From: Azospirillum brasilense
GTDB lineage: Bacteria > Pseudomonadota > Alphaproteobacteria > Azospirillales > Azospirillaceae
Reading direction: 5' to 3'
Length of the DNA: 64,000 nucleotides
Assembly: GCF_001315015.1 (NCBI RefSeq)
Contig: NZ_CP012916.1
Location: 336,001-400,000, forward strand
Part shown: piece by piece, positions 8,389 to 17,270 of the stretch
Layout: every line of letters starts with the position of its first letter
Position numbering within the stretch: position 1 is the first letter of the stretch
Program-made: the position numbers and the translations under genes
Notes under the pieces: generated by a model
Database searches by the model: none
What the model saw: the letters and a program-made list of their open reading frames with translations, nothing else
Told to the model about the DNA's origin: nothing

Positions 8389-9701
8389 CACGGCTTCTGC
8401 GCCACCGCCCGCTCGGGCATTGACACGGCACCACCGCCCGCGTTCGCGATCAGCGCGTCGAACACGTCGGCGTGGCGGCGGGCGCATTCCGCGCGGTCGA
8501 TGGGCCGGCGGATGCGCATGCGCAGACGGTCCCACAGGTCCGGCGTGGTCAGCGCCTCGGTCAGGCGGTCCACCAGATCCTCGACGCTGGCGTTGCGGAA
8601 ATGCAGGCCATCCACGCCGTGGGTGACCTTCTCGCCCATGCCGCCGATGTTGCTGGAGATGATCGGGCGGCCGTGCAGGAAGGCCTCCTGGATCACCACC
8701 GGCGAGTTCTCCCACCAGATGGACGGCATCACCACCCAGTCCACGTCCTTCATCAGGCCGGGGAGTTCGGCGGAGCGGTAGCTGCCGTAGAAGCGCACGC
8801 GGTCGCCGGCGCGCTCCACCGCCTCGTTGAATTTCTTCTGGTAGGCCTCGGGCTGGCGCTCCAGGTTGCCGCCGAAGATCATCAGCGCGCCGTCCTCGCC
8901 CCACGCCTTCTCGGAGACGCGGCCGATCGCCTCGACCAGCACATGGGCGCCCTTGAACTCGGTCAGCTGGCCGAAGAAGGCGAAGCGGTTGCGCTTGCCG
9001 CCGCGGGCCAGCGGGCGGGGCGGGGCGATGCCCTCGACCGTCAGGCCGTTCTCGATCATGCGGAACTTCTCGCGCGGCAGGCCCCAGTCGACGTAGCGGT
9101 CGATCAGGAAGTTCGACGGGCTGACGTAGAAGTCCGCCTGCTCCAGGAAGGTCTTCAGGAACAGCTCGCGCTTGAAGAACTGCGCCTCGCCGATGTGCGG
9201 GAAGCAGCCGGCGCAGTCCGCCGGGCTGGCGCGGTAGCACAGCGCGTTGCGGCTGGTCTTCACCATCTGGCCGTGGTGGTGGCAGATGGACAGATACTCG
9301 TGGAAGGTCACCACGATGGGCACGCGGGGCAGCGCCTGCCGGATCGCCTGGATCGTCTCGATGCCCAGACCCAGGAAATGATGGAAGTTCACCACGTCCG
9401 GTTGGAGGTCGCGGACGTAGCGGACGAAGTCCTTCTCCAGCCCCGGCAGGTTGCGGTTCGACAGCCGGAAATGGTCGTAGTCGTTGGCGTGGTAGAGGAC
9501 CTCCCGCTCCTTCTGGCGCAGCGCCATCAGGGCGGAGCTGCCGTGCGGCGTGACCGGCGGGGAGGTGCGGGCCAGGTAATGGCTTTCCCAGCCGGGCAGG
9601 TCGTGCAGCCCCTGGTGCAGGTTGTAGGAGGCCACCTCCGCGCCGCCCAGCGAGAAGGCGGGATGGCCGTGGCTGATGATCAGGACGCGCTTGTTGCTCA
9701 T
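8388..9701 (-). CDS. Family 4 glycosyltransferase with a Cys-rich insertion
   Basis: 437 residues, start ATG 9701 (MSNKRVLIISHGHPAF). GT-B fold: the N-terminal Rossmann domain carries the GGAEVASYNL loop after strand 1; the C-terminal nucleotide-sugar domain carries FFGQLTEFKGAHVL and the SIWWENSPVVIQEA motif, whose Glu residues form the GT4 EX7E signature. Between the two domains sits a conserved C-x(8)-C-x(2)-C segment (ALCYRASPADCAGCFP) that also occurs in the sister GT4 at 11893-13194. Predicted to add a hexose from an NDP-sugar to a surface glycan intermediate, cytoplasmic face. Stop overlaps the next gene's ATG. Sugar specificity unknown. Confidence 0.9.
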   Translation of the reverse strand: MSNKRVLIISHGHPAFSLGGAEVASYNLHQGLHDLPGWESHYLARTSPPVTPHGSSALMALRQKEREVLYHANDYDHFRLSNRNLPGLEKDFVRYVRDLQPDVVNFHHFLGLGIETIQAIRQALPRVPIVVTFHEYLSICHHHGQMVKTSRNALCYRASPADCAGCFPHIGEAQFFKRELFLKTFLEQADFYVSPSNFLIDRYVDWGLPREKFRMIENGLTVEGIAPPRPLARGGKRNRFAFFGQLTEFKGAHVLVEAIGRVSEKAWGEDGALMIFGGNLERQPEAYQKKFNEAVERAGDRVRFYGSYRSAELPGLMKDVDWVVMPSIWWENSPVVIQEAFLHGRPIISSNIGGMGEKVTHGVDGLHFRNASVEDLVDRLTEALTTPDLWDRLRMRIRRPIDRAECARRHADVFDALIANAGGGAVSMPERAVAQKP

Positions 9702-9733
9702 GGTCGGGCCGATCTCAATTGGGGCTGCTGGGG

Positions 9734-11896
9734 TCAGGCGGCGGCGCGGGCGGACCAGATGTCCTCGAAGCTCCAGCGGTCCACCATGGCGCCGGCACGG
9801 CGCCAGCGGTCGGCGTGCGCGTCGCGCGGCTGCTCGTCCAGCGCCACCAGGGTGACGCGGGGCAGCCAGACGCAGGCCCCGCCCAACGCGCGCAGGCGCA
9901 GGCAGAGATCCAGCCCCTTGTGGTCGGCCCCCATGTAGGAGCCCATCGTCGCCAGCGCCCGGACCAGCGCGTCCTTGGGCAGCAACGCGCATTCCGGGGC
10001 GGCGGCGTCCACCGTCGCCGCGTCCTGCTCCTTCAGCCAGTCGCGCGGGTAGCCGGCGAAGCGGCGCTCGAAGGTCTTGGCCCCGTCCGAATCCTCCACC
10101 GCCATGATGCCGGCGAAGCGGATCGAATGGTCCTCGTAGAGCAGCGTCGGGCTGACCATCACCGGCCCGCCGGACTTGCGCGACACCCGCTCCAGCGCCG
10201 CCAGCCAGCCCTTCTCTGTCGGCAGGACGGAGGGGGAAAGCGTCAGCACCCGGTCGCCGCGGGCATGGGGCAGGGCGGCGGCCATCGCCTCGAAGGCGTC
10301 GGTGGCGTCGGGTGCGGCGACGAAGGTGACGGCCATGCGGTAGAAGGCGGCGGCCTGACGGACGGCACCGCCCAGCCGCTCGTGCGTGCCGGCGGCGGCG
10401 ACCACCAGCAGCTCGGTCTCGGCGAAGTCCGGGTCGATGGCAAGGCGGGCGATGTTGAGGTCCACATCCTCCCGCGCGTCGGTCACCGGCAGGATCACCG
10501 AGACGCGCGGCGCCTTCACCGGACGGCCCATCGGGTGCACGCCGGTCGACGGCAGCGCGCCGGAGCGGGCGCGGGCGGTGCGCAGCATCGGGCCGACATG
10601 ACGCGCGATCAGCGTGTCGATGGACGGGCTGTCCAGATTGACCAGCGACAGCATCCGGCGCAGCGCTTCCGGAGCCGGCGGCAGGCAGCTCAGCGGCAGG
10701 AAGGCGAAGCGGTCGTCGGCCAGTTCCAGCTCCAGATGGAATTCGGCGCCCAGGGGCAGGCCCGACGGCTCGGCGGCGAAGGCGGTGAAGCCGTGCTGGT
10801 CCTGGCCGGGGATCATGCGCCCGGCGAACAGACCGTCATGCTGGAAGGCTTCCGTCACGTCGCGGCGGGCCAGCCGCGACCAGCCCTCGTCGAGCCGGAC
10901 GGCGACGCCGGGCCCCTTCAGCGTGACGGCGCGGACCTGCCGCGTCGGGTCGAGCAGCCAGCCGGCGACGAACAGCCCGGCCCCCGGCACGCGCAGCGCC
11001 ATGTCCAGCCCGGTCCGCACCGGGATGTCGAGCCGCGACACCGTTTCCGCACCGTCGTAGCGCGACGCGGCGATGCGGGACATCTTCTGGCGTGTCTCGG
11101 CGTCCTGGATGTTGCCCAGCATGTCGCGCACATGGGCGGAGGCCACGCCATCGGGCAGGATGGTGCGGTGCTCGAAGATCTCCAGATGGCGCCAGCCCTC
11201 GGCGGCGCGGTAGTGGATGCGGCGGATGGCGGTGGGAAGCGGGGTCTGGTCGGTCAGCACCGCCATCACGCCCGACGCCTCCGGCGGCAGGTCGGGACGG
11301 GCGAAGGACCCGGCGGTGGCGCGGTAAGCGGCGGTTTCCTCCGCCTCGATCAGGATCTTCTGGGCGCCGTTGCGGAAGCTGCGCGCCCAGCCCTGGAGCA
11401 TCAGGCTGCCGTCGCGGAAGCGCCCGAACACCTCGGCGAAGCCGTCCGGCTGCGACACCTCCTGGGCGAGGCCCGAGAGCAGGCGCCCAATGCGGTCGGA
11501 TTCGCCGTCCGAAGACGCGGCGAGCTGGATCGTGAAATCCAGCGCCACGGCCAGCGCGCCGGGCTGGAAGCCCTTCAGCGCCGAGACGAGGTGCGACGGG
11601 TTGGTGCGGACGTTGGACAGCCGCGGCAGGACGAGGCGTTCCCCCTTCTCGTCCGCCAGCTCGACGCGCGACGGGCGCATCTGGGCCAGCCCCGGCACGC
11701 GGATGCCGCCGAGGAACCAGCGCTCGCCCTCCGCGTCGGCCCAGGAGCGTCCGGCGTAGCGGCCCTCCACCGACCCGTCGAGATGAACGGCGCCCTGGGC
11801 GGGCAGCGCCCGGTCGATGGCGCCGAACAGGACGAGCGTGTCGTCGTCAAGAAGAATGGCCGCCGTGATGTCGGCCTTGGTGATCGGTTCCCTCAT
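9734..11896 (-). CDS. GT2-like protein with N-terminal accessory domain; catalytic motifs degenerate
   Basis: 720 residues, ATG 11896 overlapping the preceding TGA. The first ~450 residues are an accessory region including GLFVAGWLLDP; the C-terminal ~270 residues align with the GT2 domain of the intact neighbour at 14023-16374. Where that protein has LFLNSDVIP (metal-binding Asp), this one has LTLSPSVLP; where it has GDYEDSDLCLR (ED general base), this one has ADHKGLDLCLR. The NYGYSAANN nucleotide loop is also lost. The flanking scaffold (GWLAALERV, SIRFAGI) is kept. I infer a paralogue that lost transferase chemistry and may act structurally, regulatorily or in acceptor binding. Family GT2 is secure; activity is doubtful. 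Confidence 0.78.
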   Translation of the reverse strand: MREPITKADITAAILLDDDTLVLFGAIDRALPAQGAVHLDGSVEGRYAGRSWADAEGERWFLGGIRVPGLAQMRPSRVELADEKGERLVLPRLSNVRTNPSHLVSALKGFQPGALAVALDFTIQLAASSDGESDRIGRLLSGLAQEVSQPDGFAEVFGRFRDGSLMLQGWARSFRNGAQKILIEAEETAAYRATAGSFARPDLPPEASGVMAVLTDQTPLPTAIRRIHYRAAEGWRHLEIFEHRTILPDGVASAHVRDMLGNIQDAETRQKMSRIAASRYDGAETVSRLDIPVRTGLDMALRVPGAGLFVAGWLLDPTRQVRAVTLKGPGVAVRLDEGWSRLARRDVTEAFQHDGLFAGRMIPGQDQHGFTAFAAEPSGLPLGAEFHLELELADDRFAFLPLSCLPPAPEALRRMLSLVNLDSPSIDTLIARHVGPMLRTARARSGALPSTGVHPMGRPVKAPRVSVILPVTDAREDVDLNIARLAIDPDFAETELLVVAAAGTHERLGGAVRQAAAFYRMAVTFVAAPDATDAFEAMAAALPHARGDRVLTLSPSVLPTEKGWLAALERVSRKSGGPVMVSPTLLYEDHSIRFAGIMAVEDSDGAKTFERRFAGYPRDWLKEQDAATVDAAAPECALLPKDALVRALATMGSYMGADHKGLDLCLRLRALGGACVWLPRVTLVALDEQPRDAHADRWRRAGAMVDRWSFEDIWSARAAA

Positions 11897-13194
11897 CCCG
11901 CGATGCTCCCCGCAATCGAACCCTGCCCATGCGATCCCCCCGGACCATTCATTATGTCGTCATAGAGAATGACGTGTTTTTCGGCGGACTCTTCGGTCGT
12001 CGGGACCGCCGGCATGTTGGAGACGAGCCGGTCCCAAAGCCCCGGCTCGGTCATCGCGCGCGTCATCACGCGCGCCAGATCCGCGGCGTCCCCCGCCCGG
12101 AAATGCAGCCCGTCCACCCCGTCGGTCACCGATTCCGCCATGCCGCCGATGCCGCTGCAGATGACCGGGCGGCGGTGCTGGAAGGCTTCACGGATGACCA
12201 GGGGCGCGTTCTCCCACCAGATCGACGGCATCACCACCCAGTCGGCGGCGGCCATCAGCTCGGGCATCTCCTCGCGCCGGTAGGGACCGTGGCGGACGGC
12301 TGTGCCGCGGGCGTTCTTGAAGCCCTGCTCGACCTTGTCCTTGAAGGCGTCGGTCTGGAACGGCGCGCCGCCATGGACCGCCAGTGTCAGGTCCTGCCCC
12401 TGCTTCTCCAGCCGGGCGGCGGCGTCCAGCGCGACGGTGATTCCCTTGAAGGGATTCAGGTTGCCGAAATAGGCGAAGGCGTTGCGCGGGGCGCCCGAAG
12501 ACAGCGGCCGGTGCGGCGCCGGACGGACCGCCGGTCGCCCGTTCTCCATGACGGAGATGCTGTCGGGGTCGATGCCCCAGGCGATGTAACGGTCGCGCAG
12601 GAAGGCGCTGGGCGCCAGGAAATGGTCGACCAGCCCGAACATCGCCTTGATGTGCTTCTCGCGCAGCACGAACTGGTCGGCCGGCCGGTCGGGGAAGCAG
12701 CGGTGGCAGGCGTCGGGCGAAGCCATGCGGCACAGCGCGTGACTTCCCGTCGTCACCATCTGCCCGTCGTTGGCGCAGATCGGGTAGTAGTCGTGCAGCG
12801 TGTAGACGATCCGCGCCCGCGGGCAGACGCGGCGGATCAGGAATAGCATCTCCACGCCCAGCAGCAGCGTGTGGTGGATGTGGACGATGTCCGGCTGGAA
12901 GGCGCGCAGCAGGTTCGACAGGTCGGGCACGATGCCGTGCAGGTCGATCTGGCTCTGGAAGAAGTGATCGAAATGCCCGGCCCACAGCACCACCTCGTCG
13001 GCGCTGCGGCCGAGCGTCTGGAGGTTGGTGCCGGGCTTGCGGTCGCGGTGGACGCCGTTGGTGCAGGCGAGGAACAGGGCCTCCGCCCCCTTGGCCTTCA
13101 GGCTGCCGAACAGCTCGTGCGCGAAGATCTCCGTGCCGCCGGGGTGCAGGCTCGGGTGGTTGTGGGCGACGACCAGGACACGGGGCAGGCTCAT
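11893..13194 (-). CDS. Family 4 glycosyltransferase, paralogue of the 8388-9701 enzyme
   Basis: 433 residues, start ATG 13194 overlapping the methyltransferase stop (ATGA). The N-terminus VLVVAHNHPSLHPGGTEIFA is the GT-B donor-side glycine loop; FAYFGNLNPFKGI and SIWWENAPLVIREAFQH give the C-terminal nucleotide-sugar site with the two GT4 glutamates. A C-x(8)-C-x(2)-C motif (ALCRMASPDACHRCFP) matches the sister enzyme. Both ends overlap neighbours by four bases, so it is translationally coupled within the glycan operon. The two GT4 enzymes probably add successive sugars to one glycan (inference). Confidence 0.9.
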   Translation of the reverse strand: MSLPRVLVVAHNHPSLHPGGTEIFAHELFGSLKAKGAEALFLACTNGVHRDRKPGTNLQTLGRSADEVVLWAGHFDHFFQSQIDLHGIVPDLSNLLRAFQPDIVHIHHTLLLGVEMLFLIRRVCPRARIVYTLHDYYPICANDGQMVTTGSHALCRMASPDACHRCFPDRPADQFVLREKHIKAMFGLVDHFLAPSAFLRDRYIAWGIDPDSISVMENGRPAVRPAPHRPLSSGAPRNAFAYFGNLNPFKGITVALDAAARLEKQGQDLTLAVHGGAPFQTDAFKDKVEQGFKNARGTAVRHGPYRREEMPELMAAADWVVMPSIWWENAPLVIREAFQHRRPVICSGIGGMAESVTDGVDGLHFRAGDAADLARVMTRAMTEPGLWDRLVSNMPAVPTTEESAEKHVILYDDIMNGPGGSHGQGSIAGSIAG

Positions 13195-14018
13195 CGCGCG
13201 GCCTCCTTTTCCAGAACCAGGAGATCCTGGAAGTTCTCGGCGTTGCGCTGCCCGCTCCAATGGCCGCGCAGAACCGGGCGCGCCGGGCGCAGCCCCTGTT
13301 CCGCGAAGGTGCCGAGCAGGAAGGATTCGCTGTAGGCGACGGCGGCGTTGGGGTTGGCCTCGTCGGCGATGAACTCCGGCCCGGCGGCGTCGAGGAAGGC
13401 CGGGCGGGCGGTCTTCTTCGCGATGCCGTCCCGCGCGCGGGCGTCCACCAGGAACAGGCTGAGGAAGCAGCGCCCGCCCGGCTTCAGCACGCGGGCGATC
13501 TCCGCCGCGTAGCGCACCGTCTCCGCCGTCCGCAGATGGGTGATGACCGAGGTCAGGATCACGAAGTCGTGCCCGCCGTCGGGGAAGGGCAGGCGGGTCT
13601 GCGCCGCGTCCTCCGCCCCGCCGGGGTTGTAGAGCGCGTTCGCCACGTCGAGCGTCCGGAAGCGGAACTCCGGATAGGCCGGGGTGATCGTCTCCGCGCA
13701 CCAGCGGATGCCGTCCTCGACGATGTCCACGCCGTCGTAGCTGGAATCGAGGTACTGGGTCAGCGGCACGGCCATGCGCCCGATGCCGCAGCCGATCTCC
13801 AGCACGCGGTGCTTCGGCTTCAGCCCGCCGACGCGCACGAAATGGCGCAGGAACTCCGCCCCGATGGCCCGGAAATCGCCGTCGCCGATGAACACGCGGT
13901 CCGGCGGCGGCACGGGCAGGAAGCGGTTGCGGGCGATCTGCGCGCACAGCCACTCCAGCCGCGGGTCGGTGTTGCGGCGCAGGACGGCGAGGCGGCGCCC
14001 GGTGAGGATCTCGTTCAT
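13191..14018 (-). CDS. Class I SAM-dependent methyltransferase
   Basis: 275 residues from ATG 14018 (GGAG eight bases upstream). Motif I HRVLEIGCGIGRM binds S-adenosylmethionine; YDGVDIVEDGIRW supplies the acidic loop after strand 2; HDFVILTSVITHL and VLKPGGRCFLSLF are motifs II and III of class I enzymes. Located between two glycosyltransferase genes and overlapping the downstream one, so it most likely methylates a sugar of the surface glycan or its capping residue; small-molecule or lipid substrates cannot be excluded. Cytoplasmic, no membrane segments. Confidence 0.88.
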   Translation of the reverse strand: MNEILTGRRLAVLRRNTDPRLEWLCAQIARNRFLPVPPPDRVFIGDGDFRAIGAEFLRHFVRVGGLKPKHRVLEIGCGIGRMAVPLTQYLDSSYDGVDIVEDGIRWCAETITPAYPEFRFRTLDVANALYNPGGAEDAAQTRLPFPDGGHDFVILTSVITHLRTAETVRYAAEIARVLKPGGRCFLSLFLVDARARDGIAKKTARPAFLDAAGPEFIADEANPNAAVAYSESFLLGTFAEQGLRPARPVLRGHWSGQRNAENFQDLLVLEKEAAR

Positions 14019-14022
14019 CAGG

Positions 14023-16374
14023 TCAGCTCCGGTTCCGGTTCGCGCGCCCGAACAGGCGGGATTTGCCCGGAACGGCAACGGGAAGGGCGGTGTCCGTGGG
14101 GGGGGCCGCCGACAGGGGGCGCATCAGGCTGTCCTCCAGCGCGGGCGGCGGCGGCAACGCGCTCCAGTCGCGGGCGGTCAGCTCCTCCATCATCGCGGCC
14201 CAGCGGCGGGCGTGGAGCCAGCCGTTGTATTCGGAGGCGACGCCGCGGGTGTAACCCTGGTGCCGGCTGATCGAGCGGCGCTCCAGATGGTACAGCTCGA
14301 CCGAGGGGACGTAGCGGATGTCCAGCCCGGCCTTGCGGACGCGCAGGCAGAGGTCGGAGTCCTCGTAGTCGCCGATGACGTAGTCCTCGCAGAAGCCGCC
14401 CACGGCGTCGAAGGTCTCGCGGGTCATCATCAGGCAGGCGCCGGTCACGCCGGGCACGCTGCGCTCGCGCCGGGCGGGAAGGAAGTCGCGCGGCAAGCCC
14501 TTGAAGAAGTGATGGTTGTACCAGCGCCCACGGACGTCGCGGTCGAAGTAGAGGCCGGCGTGCTGCAGGCTGTCGTCGTCGAACAGCAGCTTCGGCCCGA
14601 CCGCCCCGGCCCCCGGCGCGCGCTCCAGCGCGGCGAGCAGGACGGGCAGCCAGCCGGGCTGGTCGGGGATCACATCGGAATTCAGGAACAGCAGCGTCCG
14701 CCCGCTGGAGGCCGCGACGCCGGCGTTGTTGGCCGCCGAGTAGCCGTAGTTGGCCGGCTGCACCAGCACCCGCATCGGCAGGTCGTAGAGCGCGTGGAAG
14801 CCGTGCAGCATGTGCACCAGCTCGTCGCGCTGCTCCGGGCTGTCGAGCACGAAGATCAGCTCCGCCCCGGCCATGCCGGGATCGGTGGCGAAGCTGGAGA
14901 GCTGGAAGCGCAGGAACTCCAGCGCCTTGTAGAGCGGGATGATGACCGAGACGGCCGGCGTCTCCGGGATGCGCCCGAAGCTGACGGTTTCCGGCTCGCT
15001 GCGGCTGGCCATGTGGGCGGCGTGGAGCGGTGCCACGGCCGGGGCGATCACCGTTTCCAGAACCAGCGGGGTCGCGTGCTGCGGCGGCAGGCTGCCGAGC
15101 ACCGCGGCGCGGGCGTCGGCCGGCGACAGCGGGCGCAGCGGCGGCACCAGCCGGATCGACCCGCCGGAGCCGAGGCGAAGCTCCGCATGGACCTGAAGCG
15201 CCGCGGCGGGCTCCGGCGCGCCGGGCAGATAGGCGACGAAGCCGCTGCGGTCGGTGGAGGGGGCGGTGCCGAACAGCTTCGCCACGTCCTCGCGCGGGAA
15301 GCGGTGCTCCAGAACCTCCAGCCGGCGCTCGCCGCCGAAGGGCGTGTGCACGGTGAGGCCGCCGGACAGGCCGTGCGGATCGTGCACCCAGCCGGCCAGG
15401 AACAGCCCGCCGTCGCCGGTCGGAACGGCGAGGTCGAGGGCGGCGCCGATGGAGCGCTTGGCGTCGGCGACCTGCCGCTTGGGCAGCGGGGCGAGCACCT
15501 GGAGCTCGCGCACCGCCGCCGCGGCCGTGGCGTCCGACCGCCCGCGCTGGGCGAGCGCGTTCAGGATGTACTGGCGCAGCTCCAGCGGCGTGTCGCGGCG
15601 GGTGGACAGCCGCTCGGTCAGGCTCGGCAGGTTGGGCGCCACGGCCGAGAAGGCGCGGCAGGCCAGCCCATTGCGGCCGAGAACCACCAGCAGGTTGCCC
15701 GGCGCGCACAGCGCCTTGTCGACCAGCAGCGACATGGCGGCGCGCCCGCGCCGGTCCAGGGCGGAGCCGACGCAGACGTCAAAGGGAGAGGGGCCGACGG
15801 CGCCCGAAGTGATGATGACCGCCCCCGTCACCTCGCCGAAGCCCGACGACAGCGACCCGCCGCAGAGCAGAAGCTCGTCGGTGGCCAGGGCGCGGGCGAC
15901 CAGCGGGGAGGGGGTGGGCGACAGCTCCAGCACCATGCGGCGGCACACCGCGGCGAAGCCGGCGTCGCTGCGCAGCGCCGGGGTGGAGCGCGCGAAATCG
16001 AAGAGGAAACGGACCACGCGCAGCCGCGACGGCGCGTCGAGGCTGCCGAGCAGGAAGGCGGGGTCGGGATCGGGAACCTGCGGTTCGGCCAGGGCCTCCG
16101 CGACGACGCGGCCCTGGGCCACGAAACGGACGGGCGCACCGGAGGTCCGGGGCGCCCGCAGGATCGACAGCACCCGCTGCCCACCCCAGCTCGTCCGGAC
16201 GGACAAGGTGGTGTAGGGGGGCCGGACCTCCTCGCCGTCGAGGGTGGGAACGACGCGGCCGGAGGGCTCCGGTCCGTCGCTCTCCCACGAAGCGAGCACG
16301 AAGTCGTCGCCGAGCGCATGGAGCTGGGCGGACGCGATGGAGGCGGAGGCCGGCAGGACGGCGAGCACGGTCAT
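14023..16374 (-). CDS. Family 2 glycosyltransferase with long N-terminal accessory region
   Basis: 783 residues from ATG 16374, chosen because AAGGA lies just upstream and a hairpin occupies the space before it. Residues ~1-480 are accessory, with a GLFLAGWVHDP module shared with the 9734-11896 protein. The GT2 domain follows: VSVIIPLYKALEFLRF strand/loop, NYGYSAANN, LLFLNSDVIP (metal-binding DxD equivalent), GVTGACLMMTRE, and GDYEDSDLCLRVRKAG with the catalytic ED pair. All motifs needed for inverting transfer are present. First gene of the minus-strand glycan operon, with its stop five bases before the methyltransferase start. Rhamnosyl- or other sugar-transferase; donor unknown. Confidence 0.88.
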   Translation of the reverse strand: MTVLAVLPASASIASAQLHALGDDFVLASWESDGPEPSGRVVPTLDGEEVRPPYTTLSVRTSWGGQRVLSILRAPRTSGAPVRFVAQGRVVAEALAEPQVPDPDPAFLLGSLDAPSRLRVVRFLFDFARSTPALRSDAGFAAVCRRMVLELSPTPSPLVARALATDELLLCGGSLSSGFGEVTGAVIITSGAVGPSPFDVCVGSALDRRGRAAMSLLVDKALCAPGNLLVVLGRNGLACRAFSAVAPNLPSLTERLSTRRDTPLELRQYILNALAQRGRSDATAAAAVRELQVLAPLPKRQVADAKRSIGAALDLAVPTGDGGLFLAGWVHDPHGLSGGLTVHTPFGGERRLEVLEHRFPREDVAKLFGTAPSTDRSGFVAYLPGAPEPAAALQVHAELRLGSGGSIRLVPPLRPLSPADARAAVLGSLPPQHATPLVLETVIAPAVAPLHAAHMASRSEPETVSFGRIPETPAVSVIIPLYKALEFLRFQLSSFATDPGMAGAELIFVLDSPEQRDELVHMLHGFHALYDLPMRVLVQPANYGYSAANNAGVAASSGRTLLFLNSDVIPDQPGWLPVLLAALERAPGAGAVGPKLLFDDDSLQHAGLYFDRDVRGRWYNHHFFKGLPRDFLPARRERSVPGVTGACLMMTRETFDAVGGFCEDYVIGDYEDSDLCLRVRKAGLDIRYVPSVELYHLERRSISRHQGYTRGVASEYNGWLHARRWAAMMEELTARDWSALPPPPALEDSLMRPLSAAPPTDTALPVAVPGKSRLFGRANRNRS

Positions 16375-16385
16375 GCGTTCCTTAG

Positions 16386-16428
16386 CCGGACCCATCGGCG
16401 GCGTGGCTTCAGCACGCCGCCGGTCCGG
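16386..16428 (-). terminator. Hairpin between the RTX gene and the glycan operon
   Basis: Ten-base-pair stem CGGCGGCGTG/CACGCCGCCG with a 7-base loop, extended by CCGGAC/GTCCGG beyond a 4-base bulge. It lies 20 bases past the RTX stop and just upstream of the GT2 start on the same strand, so it probably ends RTX transcription. Confidence 0.6.
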
Positions 16429-16448
16429 TCCCTGGGGGGGTTACGGCT

Positions 16449-17270
16449 TTAGTGAATGACGAAGAAGTCGTTCGGGTTGTTGTGAACTTCGTCGGCCGAA
16501 ACGCCCTTCAGCATGATGCTGTCGCCGTTGCCGAGATCGATGACGGCGTTGCCGCCCATGTCGGTGACGCGGGCCGCCAGATCGGAGGCGTCGTTGATCT
16601 CCAGGCCGTTGATGTTGCGCTCGATCTGGAGGACGTCCTCGCCGGCGCGGAAGTCGAGAACGACGTCCTGGCCGCCGCCGCCGGAGAAGACGAAGATGTC
16701 GTTGCCGGCGCCGCCGACGAGGATGTCGTTGCCCGCACCGCCTTCCAGGATGTCGTTGCCCGCACCGCCATCCAGGTAATCGTCGCCCTCGCCACCCTTC
16801 AGGATGTCGTCACCGGTGCCGCCCATCAGGATGTCGTTGCCGGCGCCACCGTCCAGGTAATCGTTGTGGCCGCCGCCCATCAGGACGTCGTCACCGTTGC
16901 CGCCCTTCAGAATGTCGGCGCCGTCGCCGCCGTTCAGGACGTCGTCGCCGTTGCCGCCGTCGAGGATGTCGTTGCCGCGGCCGCCGATCAGCACATCGTC
17001 GCCGTTGCCGCCGGACAGGTAATCGTCGCCGTCCCCGCCATCCAGCGTGTCGTTGCCGTTGCCGCCGTCGAGGACGTCGGCCCCGCTGCCGCCGCTCAGC
17101 AGGTCGTTGCCGTTCCCGCCGAACAGGGCGTCACGGCCGTCGCCGCCCAGGATGGTGTCGTGGCCGTTGCCACCCATCAGGATGTCATCGCCCTTACCGC
17201 CGTCGATGAAGTCGTTGCCGTTGGTGCCGGTGATGACGTCGTCATAGTTGCCGCCAGGAAGGGTGGCCAT
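16449..17270 (-). CDS. RTX-only calcium-binding beta-roll protein, type I secretion substrate
   Basis: 273 residues. Residues 17-187 are nineteen back-to-back nonapeptides of the GGxGxDxUx type with a twentieth partial copy, followed by a capping region (about 190-273) with VVLDFRAGEDVLQI, the standard end of RTX C-terminal domains, and a hydrophobic tail ending FFVIH that fits a type I secretion signal. There is no enzymatic or adhesion domain and no Sec signal. Start ATG 17270 has AAGGAG eight bases upstream. The type I exporter genes at 18289-21380 lie upstream on the same strand. Calcium binding outside the cell should fold it into a long rigid beta-roll; a matrix, S-layer-like or adhesive role is inference. 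Confidence 0.9.
   Translation of the reverse strand: MATLPGGNYDDVITGTNGNDFIDGGKGDDILMGGNGHDTILGGDGRDALFGGNGNDLLSGGSGADVLDGGNGNDTLDGGDGDDYLSGGNGDDVLIGGRGNDILDGGNGDDVLNGGDGADILKGGNGDDVLMGGGHNDYLDGGAGNDILMGGTGDDILKGGEGDDYLDGGAGNDILEGGAGNDILVGGAGNDIFVFSGGGGQDVVLDFRAGEDVLQIERNINGLEINDASDLAARVTDMGGNAVIDLGNGDSIMLKGVSADEVHNNPNDFFVIH
16710..17222 (-). repeat. 19 tandem 27-bp units coding RTX nonapeptides
   Basis: 513 bp divisible into 19 imperfect 27-base units, each coding one nonapeptide. Units differ mostly at synonymous or variable nonad positions. An array like this is prone to gain or loss of whole units. Confidence 0.88.

Noticed and set aside
7108..9240. A single 710-codon protein joining the propeller gene to upstream sequence
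   Set aside because: The N-terminal 280 residues are an out-of-frame reading of the GT4 gene; the real start is at 8388 or 8253.
16710..17222. Regularly spaced 27-bp repeats considered as a CRISPR-like array
   Set aside because: The units are contiguous, in frame, and code RTX nonapeptides; there are no unique spacers and no cas genes.
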